Assembly: GCF_900114635.1 (NCBI RefSeq)
Contig: NZ_FOTQ01000001.1
Location: forward strand, 186,001 to 250,000
Source of the DNA: Shimia aestuarii
GTDB lineage: Bacteria > Pseudomonadota > Alphaproteobacteria > Rhodobacterales > Rhodobacteraceae
DNA length: 64,000 nucleotides
Direction of reading: 5' to 3'
Numbering within the stretch: position 1 is the first letter of the stretch; the number at the start of each line of letters is the position of its first letter. Both the position numbers and the translations under genes were made by a program. This document shows positions 1 through 9,233 of the stretch, one piece after another. The notes beneath the pieces are model-generated. The model searched no databases. It was not told the DNA's origin and saw only the letters and a list, made by a program, of their open reading frames with translations.

Positions 1-63
1 CGGTCATCCAAATGTCAGATTCTCACGTAACTTGAAGATACCAACGCCAACAGGAGATTCATC

Positions 64-993
64 ATGCTGAAAACACCCGCCCTTTCACGCCGTCACGTCC
101 TGCTGGGCGCGGCAGCCCTTCCACTGGCCGCCGCTGCCACCCGCCCTGCGCTTGCCGGGGCCGAGATGATGGGCATCGGCGCGACCCGGTTCAACCGCAT
201 GAAACTAGGGAATTTCGAAGTCACCACTCTCCTCGCAGGCACCCGTACGGTGGAAAGCCCGCAAGCCATTTTCGGCATGAACGCCACCCCGGCAGAATTC
301 GCCGCCGCCTCGAACGCGGCCAATATTCCGACCGACGCTGCCCAGTTTTTCTTTACTCCGACGGTGGTTAACACCGGCGCCGAACTGGTGCTGTTCGATA
401 CCGGCCTCGCGCCCGACGCCATGACTGCCGCGCTGGCCGCTGCCGGCTACAGCCCCGAGCAGATCGATGTCGTGGTCATCACCCATATGCATGGCGACCA
501 TGTCGGCGGCGTCGCCGGAGACGCGGGCATGACCTTCCCCAATGCGCGTCACGTCACCGGGTCGACCGAATTCGACGCATGGGCCGCCACCGACAAGAAC
601 AAGGCCTTCGAGGCCAAGATCCGCCCCAACGCCGACCGGTTCGACATGATCGCACCGGGTGATGCGGTGGTTTCAGGCGTCACGGCGATGAACGCCTTTG
701 GCCACACGCCGGGCCACATGGCCTACATGATCGAAAGCGAGGGCAAGCAGCTGGTCATCGCCGCCGATTTCGCCAACCATTACGTCTGGTCCCTGTCCTA
801 TCCGGACTGGGAGGTGAAGTTCGACATGGACAAGACCGCCGCCGCCGCCACCCGCAAGAAGATGCTGGACATGATGGCCACCGAACGCCTGCCCTTCATC
901 GGCTACCACATGCCGTGGCCCGCCGTCGGCTATGTCGAAACCCGCGACTCGGCCTTCCATTATGTCCCGGCCAGCTACCAGCTGATGCTCTGA
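64..993 (+). CDS. Tat-exported MBL-fold metallohydrolase
   Basis: A 309-residue metallo-beta-lactamase-fold hydrolase. The zinc motif HxHxDH is seen at residues 141-146 (THMHGDHVGG) with a further HTPGH near residue 214 and an AADF Asp near residue 236. The N-terminus carries a twin-arginine signal (SRRHVLLG, then a hydrophobic Ala/Leu stretch ending near ALAG), so the folded, metal-loaded enzyme is probably exported to the periplasm. Family members include lactonases and related hydrolases; substrate cannot be told from sequence. The start is supported by AGGAG 8 bases upstream. It is monocistronic and convergent with nadE. Confidence 0.85.
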   Translation: MLKTPALSRRHVLLGAAALPLAAAATRPALAGAEMMGIGATRFNRMKLGNFEVTTLLAGTRTVESPQAIFGMNATPAEFAAASNAANIPTDAAQFFFTPTVVNTGAELVLFDTGLAPDAMTAALAAAGYSPEQIDVVVITHMHGDHVGGVAGDAGMTFPNARHVTGSTEFDAWAATDKNKAFEAKIRPNADRFDMIAPGDAVVSGVTAMNAFGHTPGHMAYMIESEGKQLVIAADFANHYVWSLSYPDWEVKFDMDKTAAAATRKKMLDMMATERLPFIGYHMPWPAVGYVETRDSAFHYVPASYQLML

Positions 994-1051
994 CACCCCG
1001 AAAAGGGCTTGCAGGCGGGGCGTGCCCCCAGCGTTCGACCCGCCTCTTTCT

Positions 1052-1107
1052 TTTTCCGGAAATACCCCGGGGGAGTCGCCGCGTGCGGCGGCGGGGGCAG
1101 CGCCCCC
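1052..1107. repeat. Intergenic GC-rich dispersed repeat, copy 1
   Basis: A T-rich lead-in, then AATACCCCGGGGGAGT, a GC hairpin, and GGGGGCAGCGCCCCC (6-bp stem, 3-base loop). A closely similar block lies at 29724-29780. Both sit between convergent genes (here the metallohydrolase and nadE), which suits a bidirectional transcription end or a REP-like element. Function is inferred. Confidence 0.55.
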
Positions 1108-1114
1108 ATAAGCC

Positions 1115-2773
1115 TCAGCTCGGATCGCGGAACCGGTTCACGATCGGATAACGCCGGTCCAGCCAGAACGCCTTTTTCGACAGACGTGCCCCCGGCGCGC
1201 TCTGGAAGCGTTTGTATTCACTGATATAAACCAGATGCTCCACCCGTTTGACGGTCTCCCGGTCAAACCCCGCTGCTACGCAATCGGCCACCGACTTCTC
1301 CTGATCCACGAGCATCAGCAGGATCGCGTCCAGCACCTCATAAGGCGGCAGGCTGTCCTCGTCCTTCTGATCCGGGCGCAGCTCGGCGCTTGGCGGTTTG
1401 TCGATGATCGCAGGCGGGATCACCTCGCCGCCCGGCCCATACATCCAGTCGCGATGCACCTGATTGCGCCAGCGCGAGGTCTCGAACACCCGCGTCTTGT
1501 ACATATCCTTGATCGGGTTATAGCCCCCCGCCATGTCGCCATAGATCGTGGCATAACCCACCGCCACTTCGGACTTGTTGCCGGTGGTCAAAAGCATCTC
1601 GCCAAACTTGTTCGACAGCGCCATCAAGAGCAGCCCCCGCAGGCGCGACTGGATATTCTCCTCGGTCAGCCCCGGTTCGGTGCCTTCAAACAGCGGCGCC
1701 AGCGTGTTGGTGATCGCCTGCCGCCCTTCCTTGATCGGTACATAGTCATAGCGCACGCCCAACCGGTTCGCGATATCCTCGGCATCGTCCAGCGACCCTT
1801 GCGAGGTATATTCCGAGGGCAACATCACACAGCGCACATTCTCCGCGCCCAGCGCATCCACCGCGATCGTCGCCACCAGCGCGGAATCAATCCCGCCGGA
1901 CAGGCCCAGAAGCACCTTCCTGAACCCGGTCTTGCCCATGTAATCGCGCAGGGCCTCGACACAGACCCGGTAGTCCTGCTCCTCGCCAGCCGGCAGAACG
2001 GCCTTTTCGCCCTCGCCACAGCGCCAGCCCCGGTCGGTGCGGGTGAACTCCACATGCGCCACCGCCTCGTCAAACACCGGAAGCTGCATCGCCAACTCCC
2101 CGCCGGGGTTCAGCACGAACGACCCACCGTCAAACACCTGGTCATCCTGCCCGCCCACCATGTTGAGATAAACCAACGGCAACCCGGTCTCGACCACCCG
2201 CGCGACCATGTGGTTCATGCGGCGGTCGAACTTGTCCCGGTAATAGGGCGACCCGTTGGGTACCACGAGAATCTCCGCCCCGGTCTCTTCCATGGTCTCG
2301 GGCACATCCTCGAACCACGCATCCTCGCAAATCGGCGATCCGATGCGCACGCCGTTGACGTCATAAGGGCCACCCAGCGGCCCTTGATCAAACAGGCGCA
2401 CCTCGTCGAACACGGTGTAATTGGGCAAATGGTGCTTCAACTGGCGATGCACCACCTTGCCCGCCTTGAGGATGAAATAGGCGTTATACAGCTTGTCGTC
2501 GTGCACATAGGGCCCGCCCACGGCCACAACCGGCCCATCCGCACACTCCACCGCCAGCCGCTCGATCACGTCCATCGCGGCGGCCTGCAAGGCAGGCTTC
2601 AGGATCAGGTCCTGCGCATTATAGCCCACGATGAACATTTCCGGGAACGCCACCATGTCCGACCCGGCGGCCTTGGCCTCTTCCCAGACGGCGCGCACCT
2701 TGGCGGCATTGCCCTCGAGGTCCCCCATCGTGGGGTTGGCCTGTGCCATCGTCAGGCGGAAAGTGTCAGCCAT
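1115..2773 (-). CDS. nadE: Glutamine-dependent NAD+ synthase
   Basis: About 552 residues, two domains as in glutamine-hydrolysing NAD synthetases. The N-terminal nitrilase-type amidase domain has the Glu (FPEMF), Lys (RQLKHHLPN) and Cys (SPICEDAW) active-site contexts; the C-terminal synthase has the PP-loop GLSGGIDSA near residue 288 and TGNKSEVAVGY. It makes NAD+ from deamido-NAD+ with ammonia channelled from glutamine, in the cytoplasm. I place the start at the ATG at 2773 because AGGAGG lies 5 bases before it; an in-frame ATG 18 bases upstream lacks such a site. Confidence 0.95.
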   Translation of the reverse strand: MADTFRLTMAQANPTMGDLEGNAAKVRAVWEEAKAAGSDMVAFPEMFIVGYNAQDLILKPALQAAAMDVIERLAVECADGPVVAVGGPYVHDDKLYNAYFILKAGKVVHRQLKHHLPNYTVFDEVRLFDQGPLGGPYDVNGVRIGSPICEDAWFEDVPETMEETGAEILVVPNGSPYYRDKFDRRMNHMVARVVETGLPLVYLNMVGGQDDQVFDGGSFVLNPGGELAMQLPVFDEAVAHVEFTRTDRGWRCGEGEKAVLPAGEEQDYRVCVEALRDYMGKTGFRKVLLGLSGGIDSALVATIAVDALGAENVRCVMLPSEYTSQGSLDDAEDIANRLGVRYDYVPIKEGRQAITNTLAPLFEGTEPGLTEENIQSRLRGLLLMALSNKFGEMLLTTGNKSEVAVGYATIYGDMAGGYNPIKDMYKTRVFETSRWRNQVHRDWMYGPGGEVIPPAIIDKPPSAELRPDQKDEDSLPPYEVLDAILLMLVDQEKSVADCVAAGFDRETVKRVEHLVYISEYKRFQSAPGARLSKKAFWLDRRYPIVNRFRDPS

Positions 2774-2951
2774 AATAGCCTCCTGTCGCATCGCATGTGC
2801 GCAGATTTAGCAGAACCCGCGCCGGGGAAAAGCGTAAAGCAGCAAAACCCGTTGCCCATGCCTGCCCCATGCCCTAGAATTTGCACAAAAGCCGCAACAG
2901 GCGGCGGGGCGAACAGACGCGGTCGGACGCGAACCCATGGGGACCGAAAAC

Positions 2952-4337
2952 ATGAGCAGAACTCAGGCACTTACCTTTGCTGTCCTGATGGCCGCCACCG
3001 CGGCGCTGGCACAGGACGGACAGGTCCTCACCAAGCAATATGACGATGGCGGTGTTTACGAAGGCACCTTCAAGGGCGGCCTGCAACACGGGCAAGGTAC
3101 CTATCGCCTGCCCAACGGGTATGAGTATTCCGGCGAATGGGCCGAAGGCGAAATCAAGGGCAAGGGCATGGCGCGCTTTCCCAACGGGTCTGTCTATGAG
3201 GGCGAATTCGCCAAGGGCAAACCGCACGGGTTTGGCAAGATCACCTTTACCGATGGCGGCACCTATGAAGGCGAATGGGCCGAGGGCAAGATCTCCGGAC
3301 AGGGCGTAGCGATCTATGCCAACGGGGTGCGCTATGAAGGCGGCTTCCTGAACGCCATGCACCATGGCAAGGGCGTGATGCTCTCGCCCGGCGGCTACCG
3401 CTACGAAGGCGACTGGCTCAACGGGGTCAAGGAAGGTCTGGGAAAGATCACCTATGGTGACGGCACCGTCTATGACGGCGAGATCGTTGCCGGAGAGCGC
3501 GCGGGCGAAGGTACGCTGACCATGCCGGACGGGCTGGTCTACTCGGGCACTTGGGCCAATGGCCAGATCGAGGGCCAGGGCACTCTGACCCAACCCAATG
3601 GCGACGTTTATGTCGGCGATCTCGTCGGCGGCCAACGCCAAGGCATGGGCCGCGTAACCTATTCCAACGGCGACATCTACGAAGGCCAGTTCGAGGCCGA
3701 CCATCGCCACGGACAGGGCACGTTTACCGGAGCGGATGGCTATGTCTACGTAGGAAGTTGGGTCAACGGCCATATCGAGGGCAACGGCACCGTCACCTAC
3801 CCGGATGGCTCTGTCTATGCGGGCCAGTTCAAGGACGACCTCGCCGACGGTCAGGGCCTGATCACCTATACCGATGGCTCCACCTATGAAGGCGACTGGA
3901 AGAACGGCGTGATCGATGGCACGGGCAAGGCGGTCTATGCCAACGGTCTGGTCTATGAAGGTGAGTTCGCCAATGCCCGCAACCACGGCCATGGTGTGAT
4001 GACCTATTCGGACGGCTACCGCTACGAAGGTGAATGGATGGATGGCCATCGTCACGGCATGGGCAAGGCGACCTATGCAGACGGCACCATCTATACCGGC
4101 CAGTTCGTCAAGGGACAGCGCGAAGGCATTGGCGAGATCGTCATGCCCGACGGGTTCAAATATTCCGGCGAATGGCGCGCGGGTGAAATCGACGGCGTCG
4201 GCGTGGCCACCTATGCCAATGGCGATGTCTACGAAGGCACGTTCAAGGCGGGCAAACGTCAGGGCGAAGGCACCATGCGCTATGCCAGCGGCGAAGAGGC
4301 CAGCGGCAACTGGGACAACGGCACGCTCCAGAACTAG
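2952..4337 (+). CDS. Exported MORN-repeat protein
   Basis: About 461 residues. A short signal peptide (hydrophobic stretch ending ALAQ) is followed by about 18 tandem 23-residue MORN repeats of the form Y-E-G-x-[WF]-x2-G...G-x-G, with a degenerate last unit. MORN arrays form elongated beta sheets and in bacteria are mostly of unknown role, often at the envelope. The first ATG (2937) is possible, but the ATG at 2952 has GGGGA upstream and begins the signal peptide directly. No partner gene is adjacent. Specific function unknown. Confidence 0.8.
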   Translation: MSRTQALTFAVLMAATAALAQDGQVLTKQYDDGGVYEGTFKGGLQHGQGTYRLPNGYEYSGEWAEGEIKGKGMARFPNGSVYEGEFAKGKPHGFGKITFTDGGTYEGEWAEGKISGQGVAIYANGVRYEGGFLNAMHHGKGVMLSPGGYRYEGDWLNGVKEGLGKITYGDGTVYDGEIVAGERAGEGTLTMPDGLVYSGTWANGQIEGQGTLTQPNGDVYVGDLVGGQRQGMGRVTYSNGDIYEGQFEADHRHGQGTFTGADGYVYVGSWVNGHIEGNGTVTYPDGSVYAGQFKDDLADGQGLITYTDGSTYEGDWKNGVIDGTGKAVYANGLVYEGEFANARNHGHGVMTYSDGYRYEGEWMDGHRHGMGKATYADGTIYTGQFVKGQREGIGEIVMPDGFKYSGEWRAGEIDGVGVATYANGDVYEGTFKAGKRQGEGTMRYASGEEASGNWDNGTLQN

Positions 4338-4376
4338 GGCCGAGCCGCAATCACCCTCTCCCCGAGGCCCTTTCCC

Positions 4377-5312
4377 TCAGGCCTCGTCCACCACCGCCGG
4401 TGCCTGCCGCAACTTTCCCTGCGCTTGCAACAACTCCCAGAAAAGCTGCGCAGCGGCGTTTTGCGTCTCCTGTCGGCGCGACAGGCAGATGTTCCAGAAC
4501 AGCGGCGTGTCAATCGGCACTGGCTGGGCGAGTCCCGCAGCCTCAAGGTCTCGGAAATGCTCCGGCATTCCGGCAAGAACCGCGTCGCTTCCGTCGATCA
4601 GATCACATAGCAACGCGTAGTCGTCGCATTCAACGTTTGGCAGGCGTTCGACGGCCCATTCCGCCTCCTCTCCTCCCCCCATCGCCGCCGTAAGGCGGGC
4701 ACGCCAGAACCGGGGCATGTATGGCGATAGGAAAGGATACCGAAACAGGTCTTTCAACCGGTTCGGCCGGCCAGTCTGAAGCGGATGCCCCGGGCGTGTC
4801 ACAAAACGCACTTCGCGGCGGCGCACCACATGGATATCCAGCCCCTCGACCCCGCTCGTATGGCTGAGATCGCCCACAAAGATATCGACCTCGCCCCGGT
4901 CCAGCAGGCGGATCGGTTCCGCCAGCGCCTGCACCTGTACAGACAACCGCGTACCCGGCATCTGTTCGCGGAACGCGCGGATCACGGGCGTCAGCAAAGA
5001 CCGTGTCGCCAGCGGGCCACAGCCAATCCGCAGGTGTTCCTGCTCACTGCTGCGCAATTCGCTGACCCGCGTGGCAAACCGGGCCATGTCATCATCCAAC
5101 CGCTTGGCCAGCGGCAAGAACGCCCGCCCCTCGGGCGTCAGATCACATCCCGTGTTCCCCCGCCGGAACAGCACAAAGCCAACCTCGGATTCGGCCTGTT
5201 GCACGTGGCGTGACAGCGACGCGTTCGACACGCCCAAATCCCGCGCCGATTCCTGGAAACTTCCCGTCTTCGCAAGGCTCATCACGGCCTTGAGGGCTTT
5301 TTCAGAGATCAT
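4377..5312 (-). CDS. LysR-family transcriptional regulator
   Basis: About 311 residues: an N-terminal winged HTH (residues 1-60, with SLAKTGSFQESARDLGVSNA) and a LysR substrate-binding domain. I chose the ATG at 5312 over the more upstream 5375 start because GAGG lies 5 bases before it and the HTH then starts at the usual distance. No divergent partner is immediately adjacent, so its target is not evident. Convergent with the MORN gene. The effector is unknown. Confidence 0.85.
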   Translation of the reverse strand: MISEKALKAVMSLAKTGSFQESARDLGVSNASLSRHVQQAESEVGFVLFRRGNTGCDLTPEGRAFLPLAKRLDDDMARFATRVSELRSSEQEHLRIGCGPLATRSLLTPVIRAFREQMPGTRLSVQVQALAEPIRLLDRGEVDIFVGDLSHTSGVEGLDIHVVRRREVRFVTRPGHPLQTGRPNRLKDLFRYPFLSPYMPRFWRARLTAAMGGGEEAEWAVERLPNVECDDYALLCDLIDGSDAVLAGMPEHFRDLEAAGLAQPVPIDTPLFWNICLSRRQETQNAAAQLFWELLQAQGKLRQAPAVVDEA

Positions 5313-5579
5313 TTTTGCCTCGGTTTCAATTTTTGCAGCAGTATGATCAGAAAATGAAATCAATGCACGGCCCATTTGGCCTCATGCGCTGAAACCCGCC
5401 TTGCCCCCGCATCACACCCGCGCCGCTCTCAAGGCGCTGCAGAAACGTGTCGGCGCCCAACAGAACGGCCAAGCGCCGATCCGCGCTATCCGGTCCCACG
5501 TCCGGTACATGTTGCCCATGCGCGCATTGCCGCTAGTAGCGGCGCGATCTTCTTGGGGTGGTGCGGCACCTTTTGCGTC

Positions 5580-6242
5580 TCACCACGGTACCGCCTTCCC
5601 GGCCCAGTCAAAGAATTGCCCGGTATCGCGCGGATCCAACCCGTCCATCACCCGCACAAGGTTGGCCGCCGCCTGCGGCGCGGCCACCTTGTCATGCCCC
5701 GGATACTCTGCCGTGAAGGCCGTCGCCACCGTACCCGGATGCAACGCCACACAGATCGCCTCGCGATGTGTGCGCCCCAACTCGATTGCGCTGCTATGCA
5801 CGATCTGGTTCACCGCCGCCTTGGACGCCCGGTAGGAATACCACCCCCCCGCCCGGTTGTCGCCAATCGAGCCGACCCGCGCCGACAACACCGCAAACAC
5901 CGATCGCCCCTTGCGTGGCAACAACCGGGGCGCATGACGCAACACCAGAGCCGGGCCAATCGCGTTCACCGCAAATTGCGCCGCCAACTCCTCGGCGCTC
6001 ACCTCTCGCAACGATTTCTCCGGCCTCTCCCTCGTCGACACCAATTGCCCCGAGGCCACGAACACCAAATCAAACGGACCTGTCAGCGCCGTCAGATGCC
6101 GCGCCACGCTCTCGGGGTCGGTGATGTCAAACTCGTCGCCCCGACGCGACAGCCCCGTCACCGCGACGCCCCGCGCAGCAAGGTTTTCCGCCAGCGCCGA
6201 CCCGATGCCGCCGGACGCGCCAATGATCAATGCATTTTTCAT
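5580..6242 (-). CDS. Short-chain dehydrogenase/reductase
   Basis: 220 residues, a compact classical-type SDR. It has the dinucleotide motif GASGGIG at residues 8-14 and the catalytic Tyr-x3-Lys as YRASK around residue 142. The short length and domain arrangement resemble the CsgA/C-factor subgroup. It uses NAD(P)H; the substrate is not deducible. It lies upstream-to-end against the TetR gene (31-base gap) on the same strand, so it may be cotranscribed with the cytochrome c/TetR pair. Confidence 0.8.
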   Translation of the reverse strand: MKNALIIGASGGIGSALAENLAARGVAVTGLSRRGDEFDITDPESVARHLTALTGPFDLVFVASGQLVSTRERPEKSLREVSAEELAAQFAVNAIGPALVLRHAPRLLPRKGRSVFAVLSARVGSIGDNRAGGWYSYRASKAAVNQIVHSSAIELGRTHREAICVALHPGTVATAFTAEYPGHDKVAAPQAAANLVRVMDGLDPRDTGQFFDWAGKAVPW

Positions 6243-6273
6243 GTAGGGACTACGCCTGAAATCCGTCCCCGGA

Positions 6274-6858
6274 TCAGCCGCGCCCGAGCAACAACCCGAT
6301 CAGACGAACGCCCTCGGTCTGCAAATCAAACCCCCGCGCCTCAAGCGACCAGCGCATCGCCAGCCCCTGGATCGTCGCCAGCACCAGCGCCGCCAGATCG
6401 TCGGCCGCAACGGTCTCCGACACTTGCCCCTTGTTCTGCGCCGCCCCGATCAGGCGCGCAAACATGCCCCGGCGCGCGGTCATCACACGCTCGAAATGCG
6501 CCCGCAACGCCTCGTTTTCGGCATGCAGTTCCCGAGAAAACAGGATCGCCGGGATCGCCGGATTTGCCATGATCTGCCCGAGATAGCGCGCCACCAGTGA
6601 CTCCAGCAGCCCAAGCGGATCATCACCGGGATCAGGCAAAGCGCCCATCTCCATGCCCGAGGTGATCGCCGACCCCACCGCCTGCCAGATATCCGGCTTG
6701 GTCGGAAAATGGCGAAAGATCGCGGGCTGGCTGACCCCGACCGCATCGGCCAGCGCCTGAGTTGTCACCCGGTCCGGGCCCAACTCGCCCGCCAGCCGGA
6801 TCGCCACCTGAACGATCTCGGCCTTGCGGTCCTCTGCCGATTTTCTCTGTCGCGCCAC
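6274..6858 (-). CDS. TetR/AcrR-family regulator
   Basis: 194 residues with an N-terminal TetR HTH (DRVTTQALADAVGVSQPAIF, then RHFPTKPDIW) and a helical ligand-binding C-terminal part. It is 3 bases downstream of the cytochrome c gene, so the two form an operon read from the promoter at 7410. A 16-bp palindrome overlaps that promoter's -10 region and is the natural operator for autoregulation. The ligand is unknown. Confidence 0.85.
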   Translation of the reverse strand: MARQRKSAEDRKAEIVQVAIRLAGELGPDRVTTQALADAVGVSQPAIFRHFPTKPDIWQAVGSAITSGMEMGALPDPGDDPLGLLESLVARYLGQIMANPAIPAILFSRELHAENEALRAHFERVMTARRGMFARLIGAAQNKGQVSETVAADDLAALVLATIQGLAMRWSLEARGFDLQTEGVRLIGLLLGRG

Positions 6859-6861
6859 GCC

Positions 6862-7347
6862 TCAGAGGTCCCCGTCGATGCCTTCCACACCCAGACGATA
6901 CCCCGCATGACACCCGGTGCACGCCTCCATCGCCTCGCCCATCGCCCCCAGCACCACCAGCGGATCATCCGTCGTCAGCGCCAGATCCGCGAGATCATCC
7001 ATCGCCTTGTGGGCGCTCATGCCCAGTTGCAGGAAATCCAGCGGCAGCTTCGCCATCAAGGCCGGGCTTTCCCCGTCCGCCGCTGCCATCCCCACGGCGC
7101 GCGCCTCGGCGGCCACGGTTTCCATATCCCCAACCACGGCGGCCTGCGTGATGCCCTTGGCCGCTTCCAGCAGCCCCCGCATCTCGGCCAGCACCCGGTT
7201 GCGCTCATCTTCGCTCAACAAAACCACCGTGCGCCCATCCTCGGAAGGCACCGTATGCCCCTGAACGATCAGCTTATATCCCCCGATCACAATCACCCCG
7301 GCCAGAACCGCCGAAACGCCCCACCCTGCCTTACATGCCAAACTCAT
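6862..7347 (-). CDS. Membrane-anchored cytochrome c (cytochrome c'-like)
   Basis: About 161 residues. An N-terminal hydrophobic segment (WGVSAVLAGVIVIGGYKLIV) is an uncleaved anchor or signal. The single heme site CTGCH lies close to the C-terminus near residue 145, the arrangement of cytochrome c' / c556 four-helix proteins. I prefer the ATG at 7347 (AGAGGG 8 bases upstream) over the GTG at 7356. First gene of a pair with tetR. It probably handles electrons or binds small gaseous ligands in the periplasm. Confidence 0.75.
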   Translation of the reverse strand: MSLACKAGWGVSAVLAGVIVIGGYKLIVQGHTVPSEDGRTVVLLSEDERNRVLAEMRGLLEAAKGITQAAVVGDMETVAAEARAVGMAAADGESPALMAKLPLDFLQLGMSAHKAMDDLADLALTTDDPLVVLGAMGEAMEACTGCHAGYRLGVEGIDGDL

Positions 7348-7374
7348 CGCGAACACCCTCTTCTCAAATGACGC

Positions 7375-7410
7375 TAATAATTAGTTATTACTCACTTACT
7401 AAAGAGTCAA
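7375..7410 (-). promoter_or_regulatory. Promoter and palindromic operator of the cytochrome c-tetR operon
   Basis: Leftward promoter: -35 TTGACT (7410-7405), 17-base spacer, -10 TAACTA (7387-7382). The 16-bp inverted repeat TAATAATTAGTTATTA (7375-7390) covers the -10 box, an ideal place for TetR repression. Confidence 0.65.
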
Positions 7411-7456
7411 TTCTCCCACCCAACGTTTTTTGTCTTTAACTTCGCGACCCAGCGCC

Positions 7457-7462
7457 TATAAC
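7457..7462 (+). promoter_or_regulatory. Probable -10 box of the leuA transcript
   Basis: TATAAC at 7457-7462 would start RNA at about 7469, almost exactly at the leader-peptide ATG (7471), so the leader peptide could be translated from a leaderless end. I see no convincing -35 at 17 bases. Confidence 0.35.
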
Positions 7463-7470
7463 ATGCTCTC

Positions 7471-7560
7471 ATGACCATTCGGCCACATATCGCCCCCATG
7501 ACTTCGTGCATCCGCGCGGCGATTCCGGCTGGCCTCCTGCTTCTCCTAGCCCGCCTCTGA
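7471..7560 (+). CDS. leuL: Leucine leader peptide of leuA
   Basis: A 29-codon open frame ending in ...GLLLLLARL. Codons 22-26 are five consecutive Leu codons (CTC CTG CTT CTC CTA, 7534-7548), with a sixth Leu just before the stop at 7558-7560. This is the hallmark of a translation-coupled attenuation leader, placed 80 bases before leuA. A second in-frame ATG at 7498 could also serve as start. Known mechanism class; the call here is from sequence alone. Confidence 0.8.
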   Translation: MTIRPHIAPMTSCIRAAIPAGLLLLLARL

Positions 7561-7616
7561 GCGTGCCGATGTCTGGCGCGACCGCTCAGAGGATGCCGCT
7601 TCGCGCCTAGGCTTTT
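7554..7616 (+). promoter_or_regulatory. leu attenuator (antiterminator/terminator hairpins)
   Basis: Hairpin A pairs CCTCTGAGCG (7554-7563, overlapping the leader stop codon) with CGCTCAGAGG (7583-7592), a perfect 10-bp stem. Hairpin T pairs GGCGCGA (7575-7581) with TCGCGCC (7601-7607), followed by a short T run (7613-7616). The two interlock and cannot coexist. A ribosome stalled on the Leu codons leaves the left arm of A free, A forms and T is blocked; a ribosome reaching the stop covers that arm and T can form. Confidence 0.65.
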
Positions 7617-7640
7617 GGAGAACAAGAAAAGAGACCCGAC

Positions 7641-9212
7641 ATGACTGAGACTGCACAAGACCGCGTTGTCATTTTCGACACGACCCTGCGCGACGGCGAA
7701 CAAAGCCCCGGCGCAACCATGACCCATGACGAGAAGCTGGAAATTGCCTCCATGCTGGACGAGATGGGTGTGGACATCATCGAGGCCGGTTTCCCGATCG
7801 CCTCCGAGGGCGATTTCGCGGCCGTGTCCGAGATTGCCAGGAACGCCGTGAACAGCCGCATCTGCGGTCTGGCCCGCGCCAACTTTGCCGATATCGACCG
7901 CTGCTGGGAGGCCGTGAAACACGCCGAGAAGAATCGGATTCACACCTTTATCGGCACCTCGCCGCTGCACCGCGCCATCCCGAACCTCACCATGGACGAG
8001 ATGGCCGACAAGATCCACGAAACCGTCAGCCACGCCCGCAACCTCTGCGAAAACGTGCAATGGTCGCCCATGGATGCCACCCGCACCGAATGGGATTATC
8101 TCTGCCGCGTGATCGAAATCGCGATCAAGGCGGGCGCCACCACGATCAACATCCCCGACACGGTGGGCTATACCGCCCCGGCCGAAAGCGCGGACCTGAT
8201 CAAACGCCTGATCGAAACCGTGCCGGGCGCGGATGACGTGATCTTTGCCACCCATTGCCACAACGATCTGGGCATGGCCACGGCCAACGCGCTGGCCGCC
8301 GTCGCGGGCGGCGCACGCCAGATCGAGTGCACCATCAACGGTCTGGGCGAACGCGCGGGCAACACCGCGCTGGAAGAAGTCGTCATGGCGCTCAAGACCC
8401 GCAACGACATCATGCCCTGGACCACCGGCATCGACACCACCAAGATCATGGCCATCTCGCGCCGTGTCGCCACCGTGTCGGGCTTTCCGGTGCAGTTCAA
8501 CAAGGCCATCGTCGGCAAGAACGCCTTTGCCCATGAAAGCGGCATCCACCAGGACGGCATGCTCAAGAACCGCGAGAATTTCGAGATCATGCGCCCCGAG
8601 GATATCGGCCTCTCGGGCACCTCGCTCCCCTTGGGCAAACACTCGGGCCGCGCCGCGCTGCGGGACAAGCTCGAAACCCTCGGCTTCGAGGTCGGCGACA
8701 ACCAGCTCAAGGACATCTTCGTCCGATTCAAGGAACTGGCTGACCGCAAGAAAGAGGTGTTCGACGATGACATCATCGCGCTTGTGCGCGTGGGTGAAGA
8801 TGCCGAGAACGACGCGCTCAAGCTGGTCTCGATGAAGGTCATCTGCGGCACCGGCGGCCCCGCCGAGTCGACCGTCGAAATGGAGATCAACGGCAAGGAT
8901 GTCTCGGCCACCGAAACCGGTGACGGCCCCGTCGATGCCACCTTCAAGGCCATCCGCGCCCTGCACCCCAACGCCGCGCATCTGCAGCTTTACCAGGTGC
9001 ACGCCGTGACCGAGGGCACCGATGCACAGGCCACCGTGTCCGTGCGCCTTGAGGAAGATGGCATCATCGCCACCGGCCAGTCGGCCAACACCGACACCGT
9101 GGTCGCTTCGGCCAAGGCCTATATCCACGCCCTCAACCGCCTTCTCGTGCGCCGTGGCAAAATGGGCGAAGGCGCCGACTCGCGCGAGATCTCCTACAAG
9201 GATCTGACCTGA
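7641..9212 (+). CDS. leuA: 2-isopropylmalate synthase
   Basis: 523 residues, the first committed enzyme of leucine synthesis: acetyl-CoA + 2-oxoisovalerate to 2-isopropylmalate. The HMGL-like TIM barrel has DTTLRDGEQSPG at residues 14-25 and the metal-binding HCHND (THCHNDLGMATAN). The C-terminal third is the LeuA regulatory dimerisation domain used for leucine feedback. Preceded by the leu leader and followed by an intrinsic terminator, so it forms a single-gene transcription unit controlled by leucine supply. Confidence 0.96.
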   Translation: MTETAQDRVVIFDTTLRDGEQSPGATMTHDEKLEIASMLDEMGVDIIEAGFPIASEGDFAAVSEIARNAVNSRICGLARANFADIDRCWEAVKHAEKNRIHTFIGTSPLHRAIPNLTMDEMADKIHETVSHARNLCENVQWSPMDATRTEWDYLCRVIEIAIKAGATTINIPDTVGYTAPAESADLIKRLIETVPGADDVIFATHCHNDLGMATANALAAVAGGARQIECTINGLGERAGNTALEEVVMALKTRNDIMPWTTGIDTTKIMAISRRVATVSGFPVQFNKAIVGKNAFAHESGIHQDGMLKNRENFEIMRPEDIGLSGTSLPLGKHSGRAALRDKLETLGFEVGDNQLKDIFVRFKELADRKKEVFDDDIIALVRVGEDAENDALKLVSMKVICGTGGPAESTVEMEINGKDVSATETGDGPVDATFKAIRALHPNAAHLQLYQVHAVTEGTDAQATVSVRLEEDGIIATGQSANTDTVVASAKAYIHALNRLLVRRGKMGEGADSREISYKDLT

Positions 9213-9233
9213 TCCCACGTGGTCAATCAAATC

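Noticed and set aside
1235-3043. 602-codon rightward open frame opposite nadE
   Set aside because: Arg/His-rich shadow of a GC-rich gene; no domain and no ribosome site.
2874-4055. 393-codon leftward open frame opposite the MORN gene
   Set aside because: Its apparent periodicity mirrors the MORN repeats on the other strand.
3040-4330. CRISPR-like periodic repeat
   Set aside because: The 69-bp period is explained by 23-residue MORN repeats in one reading frame.
7407-9230. 607-codon leftward open frame opposite leuA
   Set aside because: leuA is certain; the antisense frame is a codon-bias shadow.
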